A DNA stretch of 64,000 nt from Polynucleobacter sp. UK-FUSCHL-C3 (GCF_040409815.1 NZ_CP099959.1:496001-560000); one strand, 5' to 3'. Shown: positions 9,470-20,602, counted from the stretch's first letter. Numbers and translations are program-made. Notes: generated by a model not told the origin, from the letters alone.

Positions 9470-10458
9470 GCGCCGTTCGCTATGCACGCATTGCAGGCAC
9501 GGGCAGTTATTTGCCAGAGCAACGCGTTAGCAACCAAGATCTCGTTGCACGTCTTGCAAAACAAGGTTTGGAGACCAGTGACGAGTGGATTAAAACCCGG
9601 AGCGGGATCTCTGCGAGACATTTTGCTGCAAATCATGAGCTAACGAGCGATTTAGCAGTCAAAGCAGCGCAAGCTGCAATGCAGTCAGCCGCATGCGCTG
9701 TCAGTGATATCGACCTCATTATTTTGGCAACGTCCACTCCTGATCATTTGGGTGGGTTTCCTAGTACGGCTTGCGTGATACAGGATAAATTAGGCGCCAA
9801 GCATGGGTGCGCAGCCTTTGATGTGCAGGCTGTCTGTGCAGGGTTTTCGTATGCCTTGAGCATTGCTGATGCATTTATTCGGGCTGGTGCGCATCAAAAG
9901 ATATTAGTCATTGGCGCAGAAGTGTTCTCCCGTATATTGGATTTTACGGATCGCTCTACCTGTGTATTGTTTGGAGATGGCGCTGGCGCTGTAGTCCTTG
10001 AGGCATCGGATCAACCTGGCATCTTGGCCAGTGCTTTGCATGCAGACGGTAGTCAGCGCAATATTTTGTGCGTGCCTGGACGAGCAATCTGTGGTGGTAT
10101 CGAAGGCTCACCATTTTTGACCATGGATGGTCAAGCGGTTTTTAAATTAGCGGTGAAGGTTTTAGAGCAGGTTGCTAACGAGGTTTTAGAAAAGGCTAAT
10201 ATGACCGCTGATCAAATTGATTGGTTGGTTCCACATCAAGCCAATATTAGGATCATGGAGGGCACTGCGCGCAAAATGGGAATGTCGATGGACAAGGTAA
10301 TTGTGACCGTTGCTGAGCATGGCAATACCTCGGCTGCATCGATTCCATTGGCTTTAGATACTGGCATTCGTTCTGGTCACATTAAGCGCGGACAACACGT
10401 ATTGCTTGAGGGAGTAGGTGGTGGCTTTGCTTGGGGTGCAGTAATCTTGCGCTACTAA
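9466..10458 (+). CDS. fabH: Beta-ketoacyl-ACP synthase III
   Basis: This 330-aa thiolase-fold enzyme condenses acetyl-CoA with malonyl-ACP to start fatty-acid synthesis. The catalytic triad is visible: Cys in [12 protein letters not shown], His in VPHQANIRI and Asn in [10 protein letters not shown]. The C-terminal [13 protein letters not shown] is the typical FabH ending. The start overlaps the plsX stop by 4 bases. Confidence 0.96.
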   Translation: MSAVRYARIAGTGSYLPEQRVSNQDLVARLAKQGLETSDEWIKTRSGISARHFAANHELTSDLAVKAAQAAMQSAACAVSDIDLIILATSTPDHLGGFPSTACVIQDKLGAKHGCAAFDVQAVCAGFSYALSIADAFIRAGAHQKILVIGAEVFSRILDFTDRSTCVLFGDGAGAVVLEASDQPGILASALHADGSQRNILCVPGRAICGGIEGSPFLTMDGQAVFKLAVKVLEQVANEVLEKANMTADQIDWLVPHQANIRIMEGTARKMGMSMDKVIVTVAEHGNTSAASIPLALDTGIRSGHIKRGQHVLLEGVGGGFAWGAVILRY

Positions 10459-10496
10459 TTGATTAACTCCATATAAAACTATTTCATGAGATTGAT

Positions 10497-11435
10497 ATGA
10501 CATTTGCTTTTGTTTTCCCAGGACAGGGTTCTCAATCGGTAGGGATGCTAAATTCCCTTGCTGCTCGGACTGAGGTTCATGCCACTTTGCAAGAAGCATC
10601 CGATGCTCTTGGTGAGAATATCGGCAAATTAATTGCTGAAGGTCCAGCAGAGGCTTTGGCATTAACCACCAATACCCAGCCAGTGATGCTTACCGCAGGG
10701 GTCGCCTGTTATCGAGCTTGGTTGGCTGCTGGCGGACCAAAACCCAGCGTTATGGCTGGTCATAGTTTAGGCGAGTACTCCGCTTTAGTAGCTTCTGGCG
10801 TTATTAGTTTTAAAGATGCAGTTCCGCTAGTACGTTTTCGTGCTGAGGCAATGCAGTCAGCGGTCCCAGTTGGCACAGGCGGTATGGCGGCAATCTTAGG
10901 TTTAGAAGATACGATAGTTATTGAGGTATGCGCATCTGCTAGTGCGCAATCTGGAATGATTGTGGAAGCGGTTAATTTCAATGCCCCAGGACAAATTGTT
11001 ATTGCAGGTGCATCAGAGGCAGTCACCAAAGCATGCGAGTTGCTAAAAGCAGCCGGAGCTAAACGTGCCTTACCCTTACCGGTATCCGCCCCATTTCATT
11101 CCTCCTTGCTCAAGCCTGCGTCTGAGAAGTTAAAGACATACCTTGAGAATATTGAGTTTCATGTTCCTACCATTCCTGTAATTAACAATGTAGACGTGAG
11201 TATTTTGGATAATCTCGCTGCCATCAAGGACGCCTTGGTGCGCCAGGCTGCCAAACCAGTACGTTGGCAAGAAACAATTCGGGCAATGTCAGCGCGTGGC
11301 GTGGGTCAGGTGGTTGAGTGTGGCCCTGGTAAGGTATTAGCTGGCTTAACGAAACGAATTGACGATCAATTGCAGGGTATGGCATTGATGGATGAGGCCA
11401 GCCTCATGGAAGTCATGCAAACATTAAAATCGTAG
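10497..11435 (+). CDS. fabD: Malonyl-CoA:ACP transacylase
   Basis: This 312-aa enzyme loads malonyl groups onto ACP. The N-terminal FVFPGQGSQSVGM and the nucleophile elbow GHSLGEYSAL (catalytic Ser in HSLG) are diagnostic. The catalytic His is in PVSAPFHSSLLKPA. It lies 38 bases after fabH and 19 bases before fabG in one operon. Confidence 0.97.
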   Translation: MTFAFVFPGQGSQSVGMLNSLAARTEVHATLQEASDALGENIGKLIAEGPAEALALTTNTQPVMLTAGVACYRAWLAAGGPKPSVMAGHSLGEYSALVASGVISFKDAVPLVRFRAEAMQSAVPVGTGGMAAILGLEDTIVIEVCASASAQSGMIVEAVNFNAPGQIVIAGASEAVTKACELLKAAGAKRALPLPVSAPFHSSLLKPASEKLKTYLENIEFHVPTIPVINNVDVSILDNLAAIKDALVRQAAKPVRWQETIRAMSARGVGQVVECGPGKVLAGLTKRIDDQLQGMALMDEASLMEVMQTLKS

Positions 11436-11454
11436 ACCTATTAAAGAGACAAGC

Positions 11455-12198
11455 ATGAATTTAGATCTTAAAAATCAAATTGCTTTAGTAACAGGAGCAT
11501 CCCGAGGTATTGGCCAAGCGATTGCACAAGAACTTGCCGCGTGCGGCGCAACGGTTATTGGAACGGCAACCACAGAGTCAGGCGCACAAGCGATTGCAGC
11601 GCGCCTGCAAGCACATGGCGGTACGGCTAAGGTTTTAAATGTCACCGATAACGCAGCGTGTGAAAGCATTATTGAGAGCATTGTTCAAGAATTTGGTCGC
11701 ATCGACATTTTGGTCAACAATGCGGGGATTACTAAAGATAATTTGGCAATGCGGATGAAGGGTGATGAGTGGACCGATGTCATTTCTACCAACTTAAGTT
11801 CTGTATTTAAACTTTCGCAAGCGGTTATGCGACCTATGATGAAGGCACGAAGTGGCCGCATCATTAATATCACTTCGATTGTCGGACATATGGGTAATGC
11901 TGGACAGGCAAATTACGCCGCTGCAAAAGCAGGTGTAGCGGGAATGACTCGTGCCTTAGCGCGCGAGATTGGTAGCCGCAATATCACCGTAAATTGCGTT
12001 GCTCCCGGCTTTATTGACACGGATATGACGCGTGCGCTGAGTGAAGAGCAGCAAAATAGTCTTAAGGCAAACATTCCCTTAGCCCGTCTAGGCACCCCTG
12101 AGGATGTGGCTCATGCAGTGGCATTTTTGGCCTCCCCAGCCGCTGCCTATATCACCGGAACGACCCTGCACGTCAATGGCGGCCTATATTTAGTTTAA
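11455..12198 (+). CDS. fabG: 3-oxoacyl-ACP reductase
   Basis: This 247-aa short-chain dehydrogenase reduces beta-ketoacyl-ACP with NADPH. The nucleotide-binding GASRGIGQAIA, the NNAG motif (VNNAGITKDNLAMRM) and the catalytic Ser...YxxxK (ITSIVGHMG, then YAAAKAG) are all present. It is followed by a 79-bp gap with a promoter for acpP. Confidence 0.97.
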   Translation: MNLDLKNQIALVTGASRGIGQAIAQELAACGATVIGTATTESGAQAIAARLQAHGGTAKVLNVTDNAACESIIESIVQEFGRIDILVNNAGITKDNLAMRMKGDEWTDVISTNLSSVFKLSQAVMRPMMKARSGRIINITSIVGHMGNAGQANYAAAKAGVAGMTRALAREIGSRNITVNCVAPGFIDTDMTRALSEEQQNSLKANIPLARLGTPEDVAHAVAFLASPAAAYITGTTLHVNGGLYLV

Positions 12199-12211
12199 TT
12201 ATTCTAGTAAA

Positions 12212-12241
12212 TTGAGACATCGGCTAACAAACTGATAAAAT
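12212..12241 (+). promoter_or_regulatory. Candidate sigma70 promoter for acpP
   Basis: TTGAGA (12212-12217) and TAAAAT (12236-12241) are separated by 18 bases. acpP usually needs extra transcription because ACP is very abundant. A strong GGAGGG ribosome site follows at 12267-12272. Only the hexamer match supports the promoter. Confidence 0.5.
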
Positions 12242-12277
12242 CCTGTAATTCGTTTTAACAAGCCCCGGAGGGAATGA

Positions 12278-12520
12278 ATGGACAACATCGAACAACGCGT
12301 TAAGAAAATTGTGGCTGAGCAATTAGGCGTGCCAGAAGCAGACATTAAGAATGAGTCTTCTTTTGTGAATGACCTCGGCGCAGACTCTCTTGACACTGTT
12401 GAATTGGTCATGGCTTTAGAAGATGAGTTTGGTATTGAAATCCCAGACGAAGAAGCCGAAAAAATCACCACTGTTCAGCTTGCGATTGATTTCGCTAAAA
12501 CGAAAGCTGGACAGGGCTAA
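12278..12520 (+). CDS. acpP: Acyl carrier protein
   Basis: This small acidic protein of 80 aa carries acyl chains on a 4'-phosphopantetheine attached to Ser37 in the motif [10 protein letters not shown]. The strong GGAGGG ribosome site 5 bases upstream fits high expression. AcpS, which attaches the prosthetic group, is encoded further down the same strand at 21.3 kb. It sits between fabG and fabF, the universal order. Confidence 0.98.
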   Translation: MDNIEQRVKKIVAEQLGVPEADIKNESSFVNDLGADSLDTVELVMALEDEFGIEIPDEEAEKITTVQLAIDFAKTKAGQG

Positions 12521-12541
12521 CATCATTATTTAGGCCAAGTC

Positions 12542-13789
12542 GTGCCCGCATTAAAACAACCACGTCGCGTGGTGGTCACTGGCTTAGGTCTGATTTCACC
12601 AGTAGGCAATTCAGTTGCGACCGCTTGGGATAACCTCATTGCGGGTAGTACTGGTATTGCCACCATAACAAAGTTTGATCACTCTGCACTAAGTGTTCAC
12701 TTTGCTGGGGAAGTAAAAGACTTTAATGTCGAGGAATACGTCTCTGCTAAAGAGGCGCGCCATATGGATACTTTTATCCACTATGGCATTGCTGCTGGCA
12801 CCCAAGCAATTCGTGACAGTGGTATCACGATTAGCGATCAAAATGCGGAACGTATTGGAGTAATGGTTGGCTCTGGTATCGGCGGCCTTCCCATGATCGA
12901 AGATACTAAGTCAGAGTTACTCTCGCGTGGCCCACGACGCATCTCCCCCTTCTTTGTTCCTGGATCGATCATTAATATGATCTCAGGTCATCTCAGTATT
13001 CTGTTTAACCTCAAGGGTCCCAATGTGGCAGCGGTAACCGCTTGCACGACCGGTTTGCATAGCATTGGCTTGGCAGCTCGGTTAATTCAGTATGGGGATG
13101 CTGATGTGATGGTTGCCGGTGGCGCAGAGTCGACTATTTCGCCATTAGGAGTGGGTGGTTTTGCAGCAGCTCGTGCACTCTCAACTCGCAATGATGATCC
13201 TGCGACCGCTTCACGTCCTTGGGATAAAGATCGCGATGGGTTTGTTCTCGGTGAGGGTGCCGGTGTGATGGTGCTAGAAGAGTATGAGCATGCTCGTGCT
13301 CGTGGAGCAAAAATCTATGCAGAGTTATGTGGTTTTGGGATGAGTGGTGATGCATACCATATGACTGCACCCAATATGGATGGCCCAAGACGTTGCATGA
13401 CCAATGCCTTACGAGATGCTGGTTTAAATGCCGATCAAATTCAATATGTCAATGCGCACGGCACGTCCACGCCTTTGGGTGATAAAAATGAAACTGAGGC
13501 AATAAAAGCGGCTTTAGGTGATCATGCTAAAAAAGTAGTTGTGAACTCCACTAAATCCATGACTGGACACCTTTTGGGTGGCGCTGGTGGCTTAGAGTCC
13601 GTATTTACAGTTCTTGCACTGCACCATCAAAAGTCACCGCCTACTATTAATATCTTTAATCAGGACCCAGAATGTGATTTAGACTACTGCGCTAATGCAG
13701 CTAGGGATCTGAGGATTAGCTACGCGGTTAAAAACAATTTTGGATTTGGGGGTACTAACGGTACCTTGATATTTGGGAATACGCCCTAA
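12542..13789 (+). CDS. fabF: Beta-ketoacyl-ACP synthase II
   Basis: This 415-aa elongating condensing enzyme has the active-site Cys in [12 protein letters not shown] and the two His residues in [11 protein letters not shown] and [13 protein letters not shown]. It ends in [14 protein letters not shown]. The start is GTG at 12542, giving [16 protein letters not shown]; no ATG is suitably placed. It ends 46 bases before the Do-type protease; the sigma-E genes that often lie here in Burkholderiales are missing. Confidence 0.96.
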   Translation: MPALKQPRRVVVTGLGLISPVGNSVATAWDNLIAGSTGIATITKFDHSALSVHFAGEVKDFNVEEYVSAKEARHMDTFIHYGIAAGTQAIRDSGITISDQNAERIGVMVGSGIGGLPMIEDTKSELLSRGPRRISPFFVPGSIINMISGHLSILFNLKGPNVAAVTACTTGLHSIGLAARLIQYGDADVMVAGGAESTISPLGVGGFAAARALSTRNDDPATASRPWDKDRDGFVLGEGAGVMVLEEYEHARARGAKIYAELCGFGMSGDAYHMTAPNMDGPRRCMTNALRDAGLNADQIQYVNAHGTSTPLGDKNETEAIKAALGDHAKKVVVNSTKSMTGHLLGGAGGLESVFTVLALHHQKSPPTINIFNQDPECDLDYCANAARDLRISYAVKNNFGFGGTNGTLIFGNTP

Positions 13790-13835
13790 TATTGTCAGTA
13801 TTGCAACTACTGGATTGAGTTAAGCTCAATTTCTT

Positions 13836-15296
13836 ATGAAAAAAATCCTATTAGCGGTCTTTTCAGTCTTTAGCTGGGGGGTCCTATCTTTTGCCCCTAT
13901 AACGCAGGCTCAAACACCTCCTCGGGTTGCTTTGCCCGACTTTGTTGATTTAGTCGAAAAGGCAAGCCCTGCGGTTGTAAATATCCGCACCACTGAGAAG
14001 CAAGCTACTCAGCAGGCTCAGGGCGGCGCCCCTGGTATTCCTGATGAGCAAGCTGAATTCTTTCGTCGCTTCTTTGGTGTTCCATTACCTGGAGCGCCGG
14101 GTGGCCCCAAGGGACCACAAAATCGTCGGGGTCAACCTGAAGAGATTGAGCGCGGGGTAGGCTCAGGATTCATTATCGACTCCTCGGGTGTCGTGCTTAC
14201 CAACGCTCACGTGGTTGAAGGTGCGACCACTATTTATGTCACCCTAACTGACAAGCGCGAGTTCAAGGCAAAGTTATTGGGCGCCGATAAGCGAACCGAC
14301 CTAGCCGTTTTAAAGATTGATTCAACTGGTTTACCCAAGTTACCTCTCGGTGACTCGTCTAAGGTGAGAGTAGGTGAGTGGGTTGTTGCGATTGGCTCAC
14401 CCTTTGGTTTAGAAAATACAGTAACAGCAGGTATTGTGTCGGCCAAGAGTCGTGACACCGGTGATTATTTGCCTTTTATTCAGACGGACGTTGCTGTAAA
14501 CCCTGGTAATTCAGGGGGGCCTCTTCTTAATACTGCCGGTCAGGTAATTGGGATTAACTCTCAAATCTTTAGTCGCTCGGGTGGATATATGGGAATCTCT
14601 TTTGCGATCCCCATCGATGAGGCCATGCGCGTTGCTGATCAGCTTCGCACTACAGGTCGTTTAGTGCGCGGTCGAATTGGCGTGGCGATTGGCGAAATCA
14701 ATAAAGAGGTTGCCGAGAGTCTTGGTTTAGGAAAACCTCGTGGCGCATTTGTTCGTAATGCTGAGCCAGGTGCGCCAGCTGCACAGGGCGGTATTGAGGC
14801 CGGTGATGTGATTCTGAGCTTCAATGGTAAAGACATTACTAAGTCTACTGATTTACCCCGTATTGTTGGCGATACTAAGCCAGGCACTAGTGCTACTGTC
14901 AAAGTTTGGCGTAAGGGTACAACCCGTGATCTAACGGTTGTTGTAGCCGATGCCGAACCCGATAAGGCGGTTGCTAAGAAAGTGGAGACCCCAAGTCCAC
15001 AAGCTGGTACTGCAAACAAGTCCCTAGGTATCAGTGTTTCTGATGTCTCGGATGCAAAGAAGAAAGATCTTGGTAGCAGGGGTGGGGTGGAAATTACCAA
15101 TGTTGGTGAGGGCGCAGCCGGTCGAGCAGGCTTACGAGTTGGTGATGTCATCGTGCGGATTGGCGATACTGATATTACTGGCGTAAAACAGTTTGAGTCC
15201 GCAGTAAAGGCGATGGATCCTAATAAATCAGTTCCAGTCTTTGTTCGACGGGGGGATGGCACGATTGTGGTCCCAATTCGACCAGCTCAAAAATAA
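13836..15296 (+). CDS. Periplasmic Do-family serine endoprotease (DegP/MucD-like)
   Basis: This is a secreted HtrA-type quality-control protease and chaperone of 486 aa. A signal peptide is seen (cleavage near ITQAQ-TPP). The catalytic triad is His125 (LTNAHVVEG), Asp155 (RTDLAVLKID) and Ser226 (NPGNSGGPL). Two PDZ domains follow, at about residues 285-375 and 395-480. A Gly/Pro-rich insert (residues 62-100) lies in the LA-loop region before the triad. The position before lepA-lepB-rnc matches mucD of the Burkholderiales rpoE-rseA-rseB-mucD operon, but the three regulatory genes are absent here. Confidence 0.94.
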   Translation: MKKILLAVFSVFSWGVLSFAPITQAQTPPRVALPDFVDLVEKASPAVVNIRTTEKQATQQAQGGAPGIPDEQAEFFRRFFGVPLPGAPGGPKGPQNRRGQPEEIERGVGSGFIIDSSGVVLTNAHVVEGATTIYVTLTDKREFKAKLLGADKRTDLAVLKIDSTGLPKLPLGDSSKVRVGEWVVAIGSPFGLENTVTAGIVSAKSRDTGDYLPFIQTDVAVNPGNSGGPLLNTAGQVIGINSQIFSRSGGYMGISFAIPIDEAMRVADQLRTTGRLVRGRIGVAIGEINKEVAESLGLGKPRGAFVRNAEPGAPAAQGGIEAGDVILSFNGKDITKSTDLPRIVGDTKPGTSATVKVWRKGTTRDLTVVVADAEPDKAVAKKVETPSPQAGTANKSLGISVSDVSDAKKKDLGSRGGVEITNVGEGAAGRAGLRVGDVIVRIGDTDITGVKQFESAVKAMDPNKSVPVFVRRGDGTIVVPIRPAQK

Positions 15297-15314
15297 GCGC
15301 ATAGTTTTAGGTTC

Positions 15315-15344
15315 AAAAAGGGTGTTGAAAGACACCCTTTTTTC
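15315..15344 (+). terminator. Intrinsic terminator after the Do protease gene
   Basis: AAAGGGTGT and ACACCCTTT form a 9-bp stem with a 6-base loop, followed by a T run. It lies 20 bases after the stop codon and separates the fab/protease transcript from lepA. Confidence 0.9.
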
Positions 15345-15490
15345 ATGGGTGCAGGGGTAATATCCCCTTTAGATAAGGAAAATAAGCCCTTTTCCCTATC
15401 CCATTACAATGGAGGAAAGACATCTTATTGCAGCGCATCATTGTGTTGCGTTGCGACAAGGCGTTTTGTACAACACCTATAGAACAGCCA

Positions 15491-17299
15491 ATGGATCACA
15501 TCCGCAATTTCTCCATCATCGCCCATATTGATCATGGCAAATCAACCTTGGCGGACCGAATTATTCAGTTATGCGGGGGCTTATCCGATCGGGAGATGGG
15601 TGAGCAAGTCCTTGATTCTATGGATATTGAGCGCGAGCGGGGGATTACGATCAAAGCCCAAACTGCAGCCCTATCTTATAAAGCCAAAGACGGCAAGACC
15701 TACAACCTTAATTTGATCGATACCCCAGGGCATGTGGATTTCTCTTATGAGGTTAGCCGTTCTTTGTCGGCCTGTGAGGGCGCATTACTAGTGGTTGACG
15801 CCAGTCAGGGTGTTGAGGCCCAAACTGTCGCAAATTGCTATACCGCCACCGAGCTTGGAGTAGAGGTTATTCCTATTCTCAACAAAATTGATCTACCATC
15901 AGCAGACCCAGAGTCGGCCAAGAAAGAAATTGAGGATGTTATCGGTATTGATGCGAGTGATGCGGTAACCTGTTCTGCAAAAACAGGCTTAGGTGTTGCT
16001 GATGTTTTAGAAGAGATGATTCGGCGTGTACCGCCTCCAAAAGGCGATGTTACTAAACCATTGCAAGCTTTAATTATTGATTCTTGGTTTGATAATTATG
16101 TTGGTGTTGTGATGTTGGTTCGGGTAATGAACGGCACCCTCAAACCAAAAGACAAAATTTTGTTAATGGCAACCGGCTCTACCCATTTAGTCGAGCAAGT
16201 AGGTGTTTTTACACCGAAGTCATTAACTCGCAGTGAGCTTTCTGCTGGGCAGGTGGGCTTTATTATCTCCGGCATTAAAGAACTTAAAGCTGCAAAAGTT
16301 GGTGATACTGTGACGCATGCCGCTGGTCAACAAGGCAGGACTCCCGCAGCAGATCCTCTTCCTGGATTTAAAGAAGTTAAACCTCAGGTGTTTGCAGGGC
16401 TTTATCCTGTCGAGGCGAATCAATATGACGCTCTGCGCGAATCTCTTGAGAAACTCAAACTCAATGACGCTTCTTTGCAATACGACCCCGAGGTCTCCCA
16501 AGCTCTAGGCTTTGGATTTCGTTGTGGATTTTTGGGGCTTCTGCATATGGAGATCGTGCAAGAGCGCCTAGAGCGTCAGTTTGACATGAGTTTAATTACT
16601 ACTGCACCAACTGTGGTGTACGAAGTCTTGCAGCGCGATGGCACAACAATCGTGGTTGATAACCCATCCAAGATGCCCGATCCCAGCAAGATTGAAACTA
16701 TCTTAGAGCCTATTGTGACCGTTAATCTCTACATGCCACAAGAGTATGTTGGTTCGGTGATTACTTTGTGTACTGGCAAGCGTGGAGTTCAAACTAATAT
16801 GACCTATTTGGGTCGTCAAGTACAGCTCACCTACGAGTTACCAATGGCTGAAATTGTGTTGGATTTCTTTGATCGCCTGAAATCGGTCTCCCGTGGTTAT
16901 GCATCGATGGATTATGAGTTTAAAGAATATCGTCCGGCTGATGTAGTGAAAGTAGATATTTTGATTAATGGTGATCGAGTGGACGCTTTATCGATCATTG
17001 TTCATCGCAGCAATAGTCAGCATCGAGGTCGTGAGGTGGTTGCAAAAATGCGCGGCATTATTCCAAGGCAAATGTTTGATGTTGCCATTCAGGCAGCTAT
17101 TGGCAGCAATATTATTGCTCGTGAGAACGTCAAGGCATTACGCAAGAACGTTTTAGCTAAATGCTATGGTGGAGATATCTCGCGTAAGCGCAAGTTGCTA
17201 GAAAAACAAAAAGAAGGTAAGAAGCGCATGAAGCAAGTTGGTAATGTGGAGATTCCACAGGAAGCTTTCTTAGCCATTTTGCAGGTAGAGGAAAAATGA
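15491..17299 (+). CDS. lepA: Elongation factor 4 (LepA), ribosomal back-translocase
   Basis: This translational GTPase of about 602 aa has an EF-G-like architecture. The start at 15491 gives [19 protein letters not shown], the family N-terminus with the P-loop; a TTG 21 codons upstream is in frame but adds a non-family stretch. G-domain motifs DTPGHVDF and [11 protein letters not shown] are present. The C-terminal LepA domain ends in [18 protein letters not shown]. Its stop overlaps the lepB start (ATGA). Confidence 0.96.
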   Translation: MDHIRNFSIIAHIDHGKSTLADRIIQLCGGLSDREMGEQVLDSMDIERERGITIKAQTAALSYKAKDGKTYNLNLIDTPGHVDFSYEVSRSLSACEGALLVVDASQGVEAQTVANCYTATELGVEVIPILNKIDLPSADPESAKKEIEDVIGIDASDAVTCSAKTGLGVADVLEEMIRRVPPPKGDVTKPLQALIIDSWFDNYVGVVMLVRVMNGTLKPKDKILLMATGSTHLVEQVGVFTPKSLTRSELSAGQVGFIISGIKELKAAKVGDTVTHAAGQQGRTPAADPLPGFKEVKPQVFAGLYPVEANQYDALRESLEKLKLNDASLQYDPEVSQALGFGFRCGFLGLLHMEIVQERLERQFDMSLITTAPTVVYEVLQRDGTTIVVDNPSKMPDPSKIETILEPIVTVNLYMPQEYVGSVITLCTGKRGVQTNMTYLGRQVQLTYELPMAEIVLDFFDRLKSVSRGYASMDYEFKEYRPADVVKVDILINGDRVDALSIIVHRSNSQHRGREVVAKMRGIIPRQMFDVAIQAAIGSNIIARENVKALRKNVLAKCYGGDISRKRKLLEKQKEGKKRMKQVGNVEIPQEAFLAILQVEEK

Positions 17300-18099
17300 A
17301 CTTCGCTTTAATTCTATTTACCTTAGTGGTGATTACCGGCATTGCTTGGATTGCCGACAAGCTTTACTTTGCTCCGCAACGCAAAGCTGCGGGAATAGAT
17401 CGCATGCCATTATGGCTTGAGTACTCGGCAAGTTTCTTTCCAGTCATTGTGGCTGTATTTGTCCTACGCTCATTTTTAATTGAGCCTTTTAAGATCCCCT
17501 CGGGCTCAATGATTCCTACTTTACACATAGGTGATTTTATTGTGGTTAATAAATATACCTATGGAATCCGTTTGCCAGTGATCAACAAAAAAGTGCTTGA
17601 TGTAGGTACCCCAAAACGGGGCGATGTGGTTGTCTTTCGATATCCCAAAGATGAGTCGGTCGATTACATCAAACGCGTTATTGCAATTCCGGGGGATGAG
17701 ATCGTATATCAGGACAAAAAAGTAGTTATTAATGGCAAGCCTCTTTTATATGCAGGTGGCACTCCATACCTGGATCCAGAGAGCATGCGTTACGCTAATT
17801 TCTACAAGGAAAGTTTTCCAACGGATTTGGGTGGTAATCAACATGAGATTTTGAACGATCCTGATCGCAGCACAATTTATCAACCCGAGCGTTTTCCAGG
17901 CGCAGAGTTTTGCCAATACATTGGCACTTCGATGAGTTGCAAGGTGCCTCCAGGCCATTATTTTGTGATGGGTGATAACCGGGATAACAGTTTGGATTCT
18001 AGATTCTGGGGATTTGTGCCGGATCAAAATTTAGTAGGGCGAGCCTTCTTTATTTGGCTCAATATGGGCTCCTTGGGACGTATTGGAAGTTTTCAGTAG
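17296..18099 (+). CDS. lepB: Signal peptidase I
   Basis: This membrane protease removes signal peptides from exported proteins. The protein is 267 aa. Two N-terminal hydrophobic segments lie at about residues 3-20 and 45-62. The nucleophile Ser71 is in PSGSMIPTL, the general base Lys126 in [12 protein letters not shown], and [16 protein letters not shown] is the conserved box E. It is coupled to lepA by a 4-base overlap, and rnc starts 2 bases after its stop. Confidence 0.96.
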   Translation: MNFALILFTLVVITGIAWIADKLYFAPQRKAAGIDRMPLWLEYSASFFPVIVAVFVLRSFLIEPFKIPSGSMIPTLHIGDFIVVNKYTYGIRLPVINKKVLDVGTPKRGDVVVFRYPKDESVDYIKRVIAIPGDEIVYQDKKVVINGKPLLYAGGTPYLDPESMRYANFYKESFPTDLGGNQHEILNDPDRSTIYQPERFPGAEFCQYIGTSMSCKVPPGHYFVMGDNRDNSLDSRFWGFVPDQNLVGRAFFIWLNMGSLGRIGSFQ

Positions 18100-18101
18100 A
18101 T

Positions 18102-18893
18102 ATGAACGCTCGCGCGACTCTTGATCTAGGCCCTCTTCAGGAGCGCTTGGGCTATCCGTTTAAGAAGCCAGAGCTCTTAAATCAGGCTTTAACACATCGA
18201 AGTCATAGCAAAAAGAATAATGAGCGCCTTGAGTTTTTGGGGGACTCTGTATTGAACTGTGCGGTTGCTGAAATTTTGTATGAACGTTATTCAGATTTAG
18301 ATGAGGGCGACCTATCGAGGGTGCGCGCTAATTTAGTCAAGCAGCAGGCTCTCTATGAAATTGCTCAAGGATTGTTGCTATCTGATTACTTAAAGTTAGG
18401 CGAGGGTGAGTTAAAAAGCGGTGGCTTTCGCAGACCATCTATTTTGGCGGATACCTTAGAGGCGATCACAGGCGCAATTTTTATTGATGGTGGTTTTGAT
18501 GCTGCTAAAGCAAGTTTGCGTAAGTTGTATTCGAGCATTTTGCAAAATGTCGATCCTAAAACCTTGGGTAAGGACGATAAAACATTGTTACAAGAATATT
18601 TACAGGGATTTCAGTTACCACTACCTGCATACAAGGTGGTTGGCACATCAGGGGCTGCACACAATCAGCAATTTGAAGTTGAGTGCGCCATTCTGAATCT
18701 GAAGGTAAACGTTAAGGGCGAAGGTGCCTCGCGGCGTGCTGCAGAGCAAGTCGCTGCTAAATTAGCGCTGGCTGCTGTTCAAAAGGCGCTACCGCAAGAA
18801 AGTCGTAAGCCAAAGAAGACCCGCGCTGCCAAGAAAAAAGCAGCAAAAGCCGATACTGGTAAGGGCCAGTTGCCCCTGAAGCTAAAGGATTAG
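18102..18893 (+). CDS. rnc: Ribonuclease III
   Basis: This double-strand-specific endoribonuclease processes rRNA precursors and some mRNAs. The protein is 263 aa from ATG 18102. The catalytic signature [12 protein letters not shown] lies near residue 40 and a double-stranded RNA-binding domain covers about residues 155-225. The C-terminal tail of about 35 residues is very Lys/Ala-rich ([15 protein letters not shown]), beyond the usual length, and probably aids RNA binding. The longer upstream frame overlaps lepB and is not needed. Confidence 0.96.
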   Translation: MNARATLDLGPLQERLGYPFKKPELLNQALTHRSHSKKNNERLEFLGDSVLNCAVAEILYERYSDLDEGDLSRVRANLVKQQALYEIAQGLLLSDYLKLGEGELKSGGFRRPSILADTLEAITGAIFIDGGFDAAKASLRKLYSSILQNVDPKTLGKDDKTLLQEYLQGFQLPLPAYKVVGTSGAAHNQQFEVECAILNLKVNVKGEGASRRAAEQVAAKLALAAVQKALPQESRKPKKTRAAKKKAAKADTGKGQLPLKLKD

Positions 18894-18895
18894 TG

Positions 18896-19858
18896 ATGTT
18901 TAAATGCGGCACGATCGCATTGGTAGGCAGACCCAATATGGGCAAATCAACTTTGTTGAATGCCTTGGTTGGTCAAAAAATAAGCATTACCTCACGCAAA
19001 GCACAGACCACCCGATATCGCATTGCTGGTGTGCAGACACGCGACAGTGCGCAATTTATATTTATTGATACGCCCGGGTTTCAGACGCGGGTGATGAATA
19101 CCTTAAATCAAACATTGAATCGTACTGTCACAAGCACCTTGAACGATGTCGATGTCATCTGTTTTATTGTGGAGGCAGGGTATTGGGGTGTGGATGATGC
19201 AAAAGTATTACGTTTGTTGCCATCGGATAAGCCAGTTTTATTGATTGCTAACAAATTAGATTTATTTGCATCGCGCTTTGAGATCCCCCAAGATCGTGAT
19301 ACCGCCTTATTTGAGTTTATGGGGATGATGGGTCAAACTTGGGGAGAAATCGCAGCTCAAACCAAGGGTTTTGAGTCCGAAAGTATTTCATCGCCTCTAG
19401 GCGAGTTTGCTGAGATCATCCCGATGAGCGGCAAGAACAAAGATGATATTGGGCGCTTGCTAGATATTATCGAAGAGCATTTGCCAGAGGGTGTGGCTGT
19501 ATATGATGCTGAAACCTTAACCGATCGTAGTGAGCGCTTTATGGCTGCCGAGATTTTGCGTGAGAAGGTATTTCGGTATACCGGCGATGAATTACCCTAT
19601 GCAAGCTCGGTAGTTATTGATCAATTTAAGTTAGACGGTAAGATGCGACGAATAGCCGCGACTATTTTGGTAGATCGCGATAGTCACAAAGCAATGATCA
19701 TCGGTCAAAAAGGCGAGCGATTAAAAAAGATTTCAACCGAAGCCCGCTTAGATATGGAAAAACTGTTTGATGGCAAAGTGTTTTTAGAAACTTGGGTCAA
19801 AGTAAAGCGGGGCTGGGCGGATGATTTGGCAGAGCTACGGGCGCAAGGTCTGGAATAA
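18896..19858 (+). CDS. era: GTPase Era
   Basis: This GTPase is needed for 16S rRNA maturation and 30S assembly. The protein is about 320 aa. G1 is [10 protein letters not shown]3 is DTPGFQ and G4 is NKLD. The C-terminal KH domain includes [26 protein letters not shown] at 18893 that overlaps the rnc stop is an alternative start; ATG 18896 is preferred. A variable insert (residues about 145-170) lies between G4 and the G5 region. recO begins directly after the stop. Confidence 0.95.
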   Translation: MFKCGTIALVGRPNMGKSTLLNALVGQKISITSRKAQTTRYRIAGVQTRDSAQFIFIDTPGFQTRVMNTLNQTLNRTVTSTLNDVDVICFIVEAGYWGVDDAKVLRLLPSDKPVLLIANKLDLFASRFEIPQDRDTALFEFMGMMGQTWGEIAAQTKGFESESISSPLGEFAEIIPMSGKNKDDIGRLLDIIEEHLPEGVAVYDAETLTDRSERFMAAEILREKVFRYTGDELPYASSVVIDQFKLDGKMRRIAATILVDRDSHKAMIIGQKGERLKKISTEARLDMEKLFDGKVFLETWVKVKRGWADDLAELRAQGLE

Positions 19859-20593
19859 ATGGCTGGAACACGTGTCTTAGATGAGCCTGGTTTTGTGCTC
19901 CATAGCATTCCCTACAAGGAAACAAGCCTCATTCTCGATGTATTTACCCGCTCTCATGGCCGGCTTGCCTTAATTGCAAAAGGGGCTAAACGACCTCATT
20001 CTAGTCTGCGCCCAGTATTGCAGCGCTTTCAGCCCTTACTCATTTCTTGGAGTGGCAAGTCAGAACTTCGAACCTTAACGAAATCAGAATGGGTTGGAGG
20101 CTCGCCCGCATTAGTCGGTGATGCACTGTTGTGCGGGTTTTACCTCAATGAGCTTTTAGTGAAGTTCTTGGCGCGAGAAGATGCCTATGAGACGCTCTAT
20201 GATCAGTACGCAAGTACCGTATATGCCTTGTCCCAAATTATGGAGTCAGGCGCAGGTATTGAGCAGACACTGAGGCCCTTTGAGTTAGCATTGTTACGAG
20301 AGACAGGCTATGCAGCCGCTCTCGATCATTGTGTCGAGACCCAAACCAAACCCGTTGCAACAGAACGCTATGTGTATCAACCCGAGAAGGGGATACGCCC
20401 CCTTCAAAGTGATGACCCTGGGCATTGGCCTGTCCTGACTGGATTGGCTTTGGAGGCAATGGCAAATGGGGATTTCTCAGATGCAGAAACCTTGACACAA
20501 AGTAAACAGCTCATGCGTTTCTTATTAGGAATTCATCTGCAAGATCAACAATTAACCACACGCCAAATATTAATTGATCTTAAAAAGATCTAA
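19859..20593 (+). CDS. recO: DNA repair protein RecO
   Basis: This 244-aa recombination mediator loads RecA onto SSB-coated DNA in the RecFOR pathway. The OB-fold N-terminus FVLHSIPYKETSLILDVFTRSHGRLALIAKGAKR and the segment CGFYLNELLVKFLAREDAYE are typical. The start codon follows the era stop with no gap. The era-recO-pdxJ-acpS order is conserved in proteobacteria. Confidence 0.94.
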   Translation: MAGTRVLDEPGFVLHSIPYKETSLILDVFTRSHGRLALIAKGAKRPHSSLRPVLQRFQPLLISWSGKSELRTLTKSEWVGGSPALVGDALLCGFYLNELLVKFLAREDAYETLYDQYASTVYALSQIMESGAGIEQTLRPFELALLRETGYAAALDHCVETQTKPVATERYVYQPEKGIRPLQSDDPGHWPVLTGLALEAMANGDFSDAETLTQSKQLMRFLLGIHLQDQQLTTRQILIDLKKI

Positions 20594-20602
20594 GCGAGAT
20601 TT

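Noticed and set aside
13813-13830. Terminator between fabF and the Do protease
   Set aside because: ATTGAG/CTCAAT is only a 6-bp stem followed by a single TTTC; too weak to support.
14639-15262. 207-codon minus-strand frame opposite the Do protease
   Set aside because: It mirrors the PDZ domains on the other strand; the composition is not that of a real protein and it has no start signals.
15428-15490. TTG-initiated extension of LepA
   Set aside because: The extra 21 residues are outside the family; [19 protein letters not shown] is the normal N-terminus.
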